64,000 nt of DNA, taken from the NCBI GenBank assembly GCA_020726505.1, contig JAHLEZ010000006.1:744001-808000 (forward strand), in the 5' to 3' direction. The notes under the pieces are model-generated. The model had not been told where the DNA came from and searched no databases. It saw only the letters and a program-made list of their open reading frames with translations. How positions within the stretch are numbered: the first letter of the stretch is position 1; the number at the start of each line of letters is the position of its first letter. Both the position numbers and the translations under genes were made by a program. This DNA comes from Leptodontidium sp. MPI-SDFR-AT-0119. Its lineage: Eukaryota > Ascomycota > Leotiomycetes > Helotiales > Leptodontidiaceae. Of this stretch, positions 58,695 through 64,000 are shown in pieces.

Positions 58695-60017
58695 CTACAC
58701 AGCCCACACCGCATCTCCCACATCCTCCACATCCTCCACATCCTCCACATCCTCCATGTCCTCCATGTCCTCCATATCCTCCTCCATAATACCATGCGGA
58801 AACATATCAAAATTTTCCGCACCAACAGCCTCCTCCGCCTCAACTGGCCTCTCAAAAACCCACATCTCACCACTGTCCAGCCCCTTCAAATCGCCCTGTA
58901 GAAAAACCGCGCAGCCATTCGCCTTGTGGATTTCGAGCTCCTCGTTCAATCTACCCACTAATCCCTTCCAGCTTCCCAAGTCTAGGTAGACACCTCCGTT
59001 GGGAGGATTTCTGACTTGTTTCACACCCTCCCCTCCGATCGTGACATGATTTAGACTACTCTTGTGTCTGACGAGAAAATCATAGAGATCGTCTTCTGTG
59101 GTGACCATGCCTTGTAATTGAAGTGTTGAGAGGTGCTGGAATGTATATTCATCTACAGCGAACGAAGAAAGGAGAGGTGCGATGTCGACTTTCCGTCTAC
59201 CTTGGAACGCAAGCGAGAGGTTTTGAAGTAGTGGAGCAGTGCGGAGACATTTACTGAGGTTGGAGAATGTGGTACTGGAGTGGGTGTTGTTTGGCAAGTC
59301 GCTATAGTCCATGAGCAGGGTTAGAGTTGTGAGATTCTTGAACGCAGAGGAGATAACTGCTATCTTGTTTTGATTCTGAAAGAAAAACTCGAAAGGGAGA
59401 CGGTCGTGGGAGAGTGTGTTGATGGACAGGGTAGCGGAATTAGCAGCCACGGCATTCAGGATCGAACTCATGCGCTCCACGGTCGCTACTCGAGGAAGTA
59501 GGCGTGTGGAAGGGAATACCCAGATATTGGCGAGCAAGTCCGGAACGTCCGGGGTGATGAAGGGACAGAGCATCAAGCTGATCTTCAAGCTCGTCAGATT
59601 TGGTAGATGGGCGAAGATATCCGTCAGAGTATCTTCGTCGCATGAGCTTGGGAGGAATTTATCCGTCAGCTTCTTGAAGTGTGCGTAAGCGTCCCAGGTG
59701 ACGTGTTGCTGTGTGAGTCGCTCTTCGGGTACCATGAGGTATTGTAGGAAGTAGGAGTTGTGGCGGCCTGAGTACTCGTTGACTTCGCCATGGTTGAAGT
59801 GGATGGATTGGATGCGGGGGGTGTAAGCAGGGTGTGAAGAGATGCCTTTGAGATGGAGGGTGTCTGGGCGGTGAGGAAGAGTTCTGAACTCGGGGACGAG
59901 AAGGTATTCTTGTCCTAGGAGACCCCATGATTTGGATGTTTGTCGGATGTTCTTCAGGTCTTCGAGAGGGAGATGCTCAAGGATTGCACGGCGGAGTTCA
60001 TTTGGAAGCGTCTCCAT
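58695..60017 (-). CDS. F-box protein with leucine-rich middle and acidic repeat tail
   Basis: A single exon of 440 residues. METLPNELRRAILEHLPLEDLKNIRQTSKSW is a clear F-box, the part that binds Skp1 in SCF ubiquitin ligases. The middle has irregular leucine-rich stretches (LTSLKISLMLCPF, FKNLTTLTLLMDY, LQNLSLAFQG, LSTLQLQGM), the usual substrate-binding type for this class. Near the end a tandem triplet repeat gives alternating MED and VED units (about 58712-58792). The target is unknown. Fungal genomes contain many rapidly evolving members of this kind. Confidence 0.82.
   Translation of the reverse strand: METLPNELRRAILEHLPLEDLKNIRQTSKSWGLLGQEYLLVPEFRTLPHRPDTLHLKGISSHPAYTPRIQSIHFNHGEVNEYSGRHNSYFLQYLMVPEERLTQQHVTWDAYAHFKKLTDKFLPSSCDEDTLTDIFAHLPNLTSLKISLMLCPFITPDVPDLLANIWVFPSTRLLPRVATVERMSSILNAVAANSATLSINTLSHDRLPFEFFFQNQNKIAVISSAFKNLTTLTLLMDYSDLPNNTHSSTTFSNLSKCLRTAPLLQNLSLAFQGRRKVDIAPLLSSFAVDEYTFQHLSTLQLQGMVTTEDDLYDFLVRHKSSLNHVTIGGEGVKQVRNPPNGGVYLDLGSWKGLVGRLNEELEIHKANGCAVFLQGDLKGLDSGEMWVFERPVEAEEAVGAENFDMFPHGIMEEDMEDMEDMEDVEDVEDVEDVGDAVWAV
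58712..58792 (+). repeat. Coding minisatellite of 9-bp CCTCCACAT/CCTCCATGT units
   Basis: Tandem 9-bp units with small changes, translated on the minus strand as repeating MED and VED tripeptides at the F-box protein's C-terminus. Likely to vary in copy number between strains. Confidence 0.85.
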
Positions 60018-61280
60018 CTGAGGGATATCAGGCTAAGCTTGCCTGGTCATTGGAGATGACTTAGCATTCTTTTAGTTGACAAAGAAGAGGGAATAGGACT
60101 GTATGAGCTGACCTTTAAATTCGAGCGATATAAATAAGGTTTGCGAGCTTATCAAGCTAAGTATGTTTTCAAGTCGAAGCAAAGTTGAGTGTCGATGATG
60201 AGGTGAGGAGCTGTGGATCAATCGAAATGGCAAGTAGTCTCTCGAATCTTGAATCAATGAAGTTGGAAATCGGGACGGAGTGGCAGGTGTTGGAAGAGAA
60301 GAGCTACGAGGCTGACTCCAAAAGTTGAATGAGGATGTGGAGAAAGCTCAGCCTTGTAACACCACTTGCACTGTCATCGACGTTGATGTTGCGGGGTTAC
60401 GAAGTCAAGTGTACCCACCTCCTTGTCCGCTACCTTGTTAGCGTGATTGGCTCGCTACGCAACCCCCTTGCAATGCTTTTGAAGGCTCTCCATGAAACCT
60501 GAGTTCCTGGGTATCTTGGGCTTGTCTATATGTTCAAATGACGGAATTGTCAGGGAAACTCCCATCTAAGAAATCTGTGGCACCATTATTAGCAGCGCCG
60601 TTACGAACTGTTCAGTATATACGTTGAGAAGAAATATTTGGCTCCCGCAAGGCACAACTCAGATACTCATCACCTTCATTCTAACCGCGTCAATAATATC
60701 CAAAGACATCTTATCACTCTATTAATGAATTGAAAGCTCGTAAATTTTCCTCTTTCTGTAAAATGAGAAATCCGGAACTTTCAAGACCAAGCTAAAGTCA
60801 AAACCATCACATGGCTTCTTATCCAGGTTAACAGAGCCGATTTCCTGCCGAAACGTGGTATATCTAGTTAATAGATGATGTCCCTATGAATGAAGTAGAA
60901 AACTTGACTTCTTAGGATCTAGATAAGCCTTAAAATGTGCATGCACCTACAAATTGAAACCATATCCAAAGTTAGAAACTCGAGGCTCGAGCAGTCAGAA
61001 GGATCGCGTTGCCTATGGGACTGTTGAAGAATCGATGAGTGCCAGTGAAGAAGATTCATACCTACAACTCTCAACATGGGGGGTCTAATTTCGGGCTAGG
61101 GAGTCGTAGCAGATGTTTGCGAATTAAACGAGCCAAGATTCTATTCCACCCCCTTAAAACGTAATTTGTTTACTGCGCTAAGCGAGAATCGAGGTCAACG
61201 GGCTCGAAGCACATTTCTTGACTACTTATATCTGCCATCTAATAAGACTCTTAACATATATTGTAATTTGTAATTCCACC
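60018..61280. other. Intergenic region, no gene seen
   Basis: About 1.26 kb. It contains the F-box promoter and the 3' flank of the FG-GAP gene. No repeat or coding signal recognised. Confidence 0.5.
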
Positions 61281-62096
61281 TTAACAGCCATTCAACCACG
61301 CATTCACATCAGATGTAGCATACGCAACATCCACGTACTCCGCTCTCCCGTCTCCATTCAAATCCGCAAACTGGATACCCTTCCCATTCGAGCCAACACC
61401 ACTAGCAATGCGACCGTGAGGATACCATACCACTTTCTCAGCATCGCTCCCATTATCAGGTCCGCCCCCATTAAGCCACAGTTGTACACTCCCATCTGTC
61501 CTAGAAACCGTCAAGTAGTCTGCTCTCCCATCACCATTGACATTAGTAAACACGACATTTTCCCGGGCCTCGCCACGCCGGTGGCGATCTTGCCTTGGGG
61601 AAGCCAATTCACTTTTGCTGCGTTTAGCCCGTTGTCAGGACCGCCGAAATTCAAATGTGCCACAAACCCGATCTCTGAATCTCTTTCGTACCTGCAATTA
61701 ACGCCCTCTTCTTTGCACCACTCCGAGAGGCAGTAAGATCTCCAAAGAAGAGAGTTTTCATGGGACCAGATCGAGTTCGATATACTCTCCATCGGCATTG
61801 ACAGCAAGGAAAGGATGAACAAAATCTGACATCCTCAACATGTCGTGGTGCCCGCTTTTGACGGTGTCCTTTGGCTCCCAGTTCTTTTTACTGTAAGCTT
61901 CTTTGCCTCCTCCATATGTGTTGATGTTTTCTCGGCGGTGCAAGGTTGCATTGTGGGAGAAGGATGGCCGGTCTTGATCCTTAATGGTAATTGGGGTGGA
62001 AACAACGATAGGTGGCCAAAGGCCGAGAAGTAATACGAGGAGAGATGACTGCCTTATATTTGATTTAAAAGTACAGGACTCTTTGTTGATTCTCAT
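61281..62096 (-). pseudogene. Secreted FG-GAP/VCBS-repeat protein with an apparent frameshift
   Basis: The minus-strand frame from 62096 starts with a signal-like helix (SSLLVLLLGLWPPIVVST). A likely intron, 61785-61692 (GTATAT...GCAG), joins VNADGE to YERDSEIGFVAHLNFGGPDN in phase. Then KVNWLPQGKIATGVARPG is followed, one frame over, by ENVVFTNVNGDGRADYLTV, KVVWYPHGRIASGVG and FADLNGDGRAEYVDV, ending WLNGC. These NGDGRADY repeats are FG-GAP/VCBS propeller blades, known from fungal secreted proteins. The frame changes near 61562 as if one base were missing. No intron explains it without deleting a blade motif. It is either a recent pseudogene or a sequence error. Confidence 0.65.
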
Positions 62097-63011
62097 GATT
62101 TCTGGGGCTTATCGGCACTTTATATCCGTTAAAATCAACGTTCTCTGCAATGTACTGTAGTGTTCGCTCCCCTCTTGCTTCTGCTAGTTTCTCAACGTGC
62201 GTTTTATTTATGCTATTTTTTAGAAACAGATGCAAGCACATCATTTCTTCCCATGCCCGCAGTTGCTTATATTTGGCTAGACCAGTACTAAGCTGACTGT
62301 TTGACCAATCAGACTTTGCATTTTGCTCCTAAACGAGCCTGGGTTGTGGACTGGTCAGGTCATTCCCTTTCGGGCCAGAATAAATACCAGGTAAGTAACC
62401 AAATCTTGTACCTCCCTTGCTACAGAAGCTGACACTGCGGCCGCACTTTGAAGTGAAAAAGCGATACACGTAAACGCTTATTCATGTGCAGTAGAAGAAA
62501 TAAATCAAGCAGAAGGATAAGAGAGAACGAAAATGCCTTGAGGAATAAGTGACAGAACGTGTTTAGGTGTATCAGAGAACTCCTTTTCTATAACGACGCA
62601 GATAGCCCAAAAGACCCGAGCCCATGGAAGCTGAACCGAAATTCAAACCGTAGCAAGAGCAAAAAAGAATAGGCTGAAGGGTGAGGCGATTAAATGGACT
62701 GGTTGAATAGCTGATGCCTAGGTATCATGAATCAATTTTCTCTTTCTTCAGTGCCGTAAGGGGTTAGTAAGCTTGCTGTTTTTGCTAAGCGCTAATTACC
62801 CTTGGCTTACCTTCAACTCAGTCAATTCTCTTGAGCGCCTTGAGCACCCTGAGCAGCTTACCTGAGCATGGCTAATTGTTTTGAACAAGATTACCACATT
62901 GCCACGTATGTTGACTTCTCGCTTCTGCACAACCTGAAGTCGATACTATTCTATTTTAATAAAAATTGAGATTTAGGAAAGTTCGTAAATAGTAAACAAT
63001 AACTTGTTAAA
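62097..63011. other. Intergenic region, no gene seen
   Basis: About 0.9 kb, AT-rich towards 63000. Nothing recognised. Confidence 0.5.
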
Positions 63012-64000
63012 TTAGACCAGCTCGAAAATCTCAAGATTATCTTCCATATTCCCAATTGCTTCTCCAGCCATATATCCAGGCAAGTAGCACTCGCCAACAA
63101 ACTCCACTTGCCTACCAACCTTTACATCAAGAGTCGAGGCAACTTTATTACTTGGACGTGCTACATAAGGTACAGCTCCTCCATACAAAACAACAATCAA
63201 ATCTCCTTCTTGGGCTGTGCTTGGACATAAACCAGTCATGCTATTCGGCATAGAAAAGAAGCAGTGCGGGTGACATTCCACAGCTCCTCCTGTTTGAGAT
63301 GCGTATTCGTAATGCGCATGTAAATGATCTTGTATTAGGTTGGCTGAGGGCTCGCGGAGGTCTGATATCGTGCCAATACTACCCTGAGCACCAGATGCAA
63401 AAATGCCGCGATGGTTGATAGGATCGAAAAGTTTCTCGTAGACTTTGCGATATCCGGAAAGAGTCGCTTCAGTGTTGAAGTATGGGAAGGGGCCGATGCG
63501 TTCAATGCTCCCAATTAGGACTCCTTTTAGCAAAAGAGTAGAGGGATCTTTGTTTTGATACAATAATGCTGCATCCGGTTTAGTTTTACCGCTGGCGCTG
63601 TAGTCTGTCGAAGCTGACAAGCCCAAGGTTGCACGTCCCCAGGCACTTTTGCCGTCATGCCAGAGCGTCCAGCTAGGGCGGGTCGTACTTTGTAGTGGTG
63701 TTGGAAGAGGAGAGAGTCTTTGCCATGTCCGACCAACCGAACAATGTACCGCAGAAAGGATCCGCAAGGACTGTCGGGATGCAATCCACCAACGCGTAAA
63801 GTTGCGGAAGATAGTAGAGACATCCTTCTCGTAGTCCGGCCGTAACACAGAATCATTAGATGGCTGGGTAAGGTTAAGGAGGGCGAACAATTTATCGCGC
63901 GGGTCTGATGCATCCAGGTCCAAGCCAGCTACAACAATATCAAGGATATCTGCCACAGGGGTTTGAGGAGCATAGCCGAAATGACCTTGATTGCTTAACC
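63012..64000 (-). CDS. HET-domain-like protein, 5' part outside window
   Basis: The frame is open from the window edge to the stop at 63012, about 328 residues. ADILDIVVAGLDLDASDPRDKLFALLNLT matches the segment just after the HET domain in fungal heterokaryon-incompatibility proteins (the usual ...DPRDKIFALLGL). The C-terminal part, with GDLIVVLYGGAVPYVARPS and VGECYLPGYMAGEA, is also typical: it resembles the DxIxxxxGxxxPfvLR and GexYvhGiMdGEa motifs of that group. The HET domain itself should lie beyond 64000. Such proteins can trigger cell death on fusion with a different strain; whether this one does is unknown. Confidence 0.78.
   Translation of the reverse strand, partial: LSNQGHFGYAPQTPVADILDIVVAGLDLDASDPRDKLFALLNLTQPSNDSVLRPDYEKDVSTIFRNFTRWWIASRQSLRILSAVHCSVGRTWQRLSPLPTPLQSTTRPSWTLWHDGKSAWGRATLGLSASTDYSASGKTKPDAALLYQNKDPSTLLLKGVLIGSIERIGPFPYFNTEATLSGYRKVYEKLFDPINHRGIFASGAQGSIGTISDLREPSANLIQDHLHAHYEYASQTGGAVECHPHCFFSMPNSMTGLCPSTAQEGDLIVVLYGGAVPYVARPSNKVASTLDVKVGRQVEFVGECYLPGYMAGEAIGNMEDNLEIFELV

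Noticed and set aside
61218..61736. 172-codon plus-strand frame
   Set aside because: Antisense shadow of the FG-GAP repeat gene.

Overview
The window is nuclear DNA of a filamentous ascomycete (Pezizomycotina). Nearly every gene has short GT-AG introns of about 50-100 bp. The conserved genes are fungal versions of mitochondrial Hsp70, eIF3g, Sec62 and MTC6, and the accessory genes (NACHT-ankyrin, HET, UstYa, PTH11-like) are of typically ascomycete kinds. A Leotiomycete is possible but the sequence does not prove it. I joined exons by hand from splice motifs, reading phase and family resemblance.

The standout is the left edge, positions 1-8044. It holds the end of what looks like a fungal ribosomal-peptide (dikaritin-type RiPP) gene cluster. 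Its parts are a UstYa-family oxidase (cut by the window start), a secreted precursor with seven 19-residue repeats separated by Lys-Lys-Arg cleavage sites, and two membrane-anchored tyrosinases. Each repeat carries the same core, YVGGID, which resembles the phomopsin core (Tyr-Val-x-x-Ile-Asp) but has Gly-Gly in the middle. The rest of the cluster (protease, transporter, more UstYa genes) would lie left of the window.

From 8448 to 14848 a single eight-exon gene on the minus strand encodes a NOD-like receptor of about 2000 residues (helical N-terminus, NACHT, ankyrin repeats). From 15475 to 43883 the window is mostly conserved housekeeping sequence: SEC62, MTC6, two uncharacterised Ser-rich proteins, a PH-domain protein, a WD40/DUF2415 protein, mitochondrial HSP70, eIF3g and a seven-helix rhodopsin-like membrane protein.

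From 43884 to 53074 the sequence is gene-poor and repetitive. It has diverged direct repeats, a 32-bp perfect palindrome, an inverted repeat pair, a duplicated antisense coding fragment, and a large fungal-specific membrane-protein gene whose second intron appears to lack an AG acceptor. The right end (53075-64000) has a GH3 glucosidase, a fungal protein of unknown function, an L-2-hydroxyglutarate dehydrogenase, an F-box protein, a frameshifted FG-GAP/VCBS secreted protein and the 3' part of a HET-like incompatibility gene. No tRNA, rRNA or CRISPR array was recognised.
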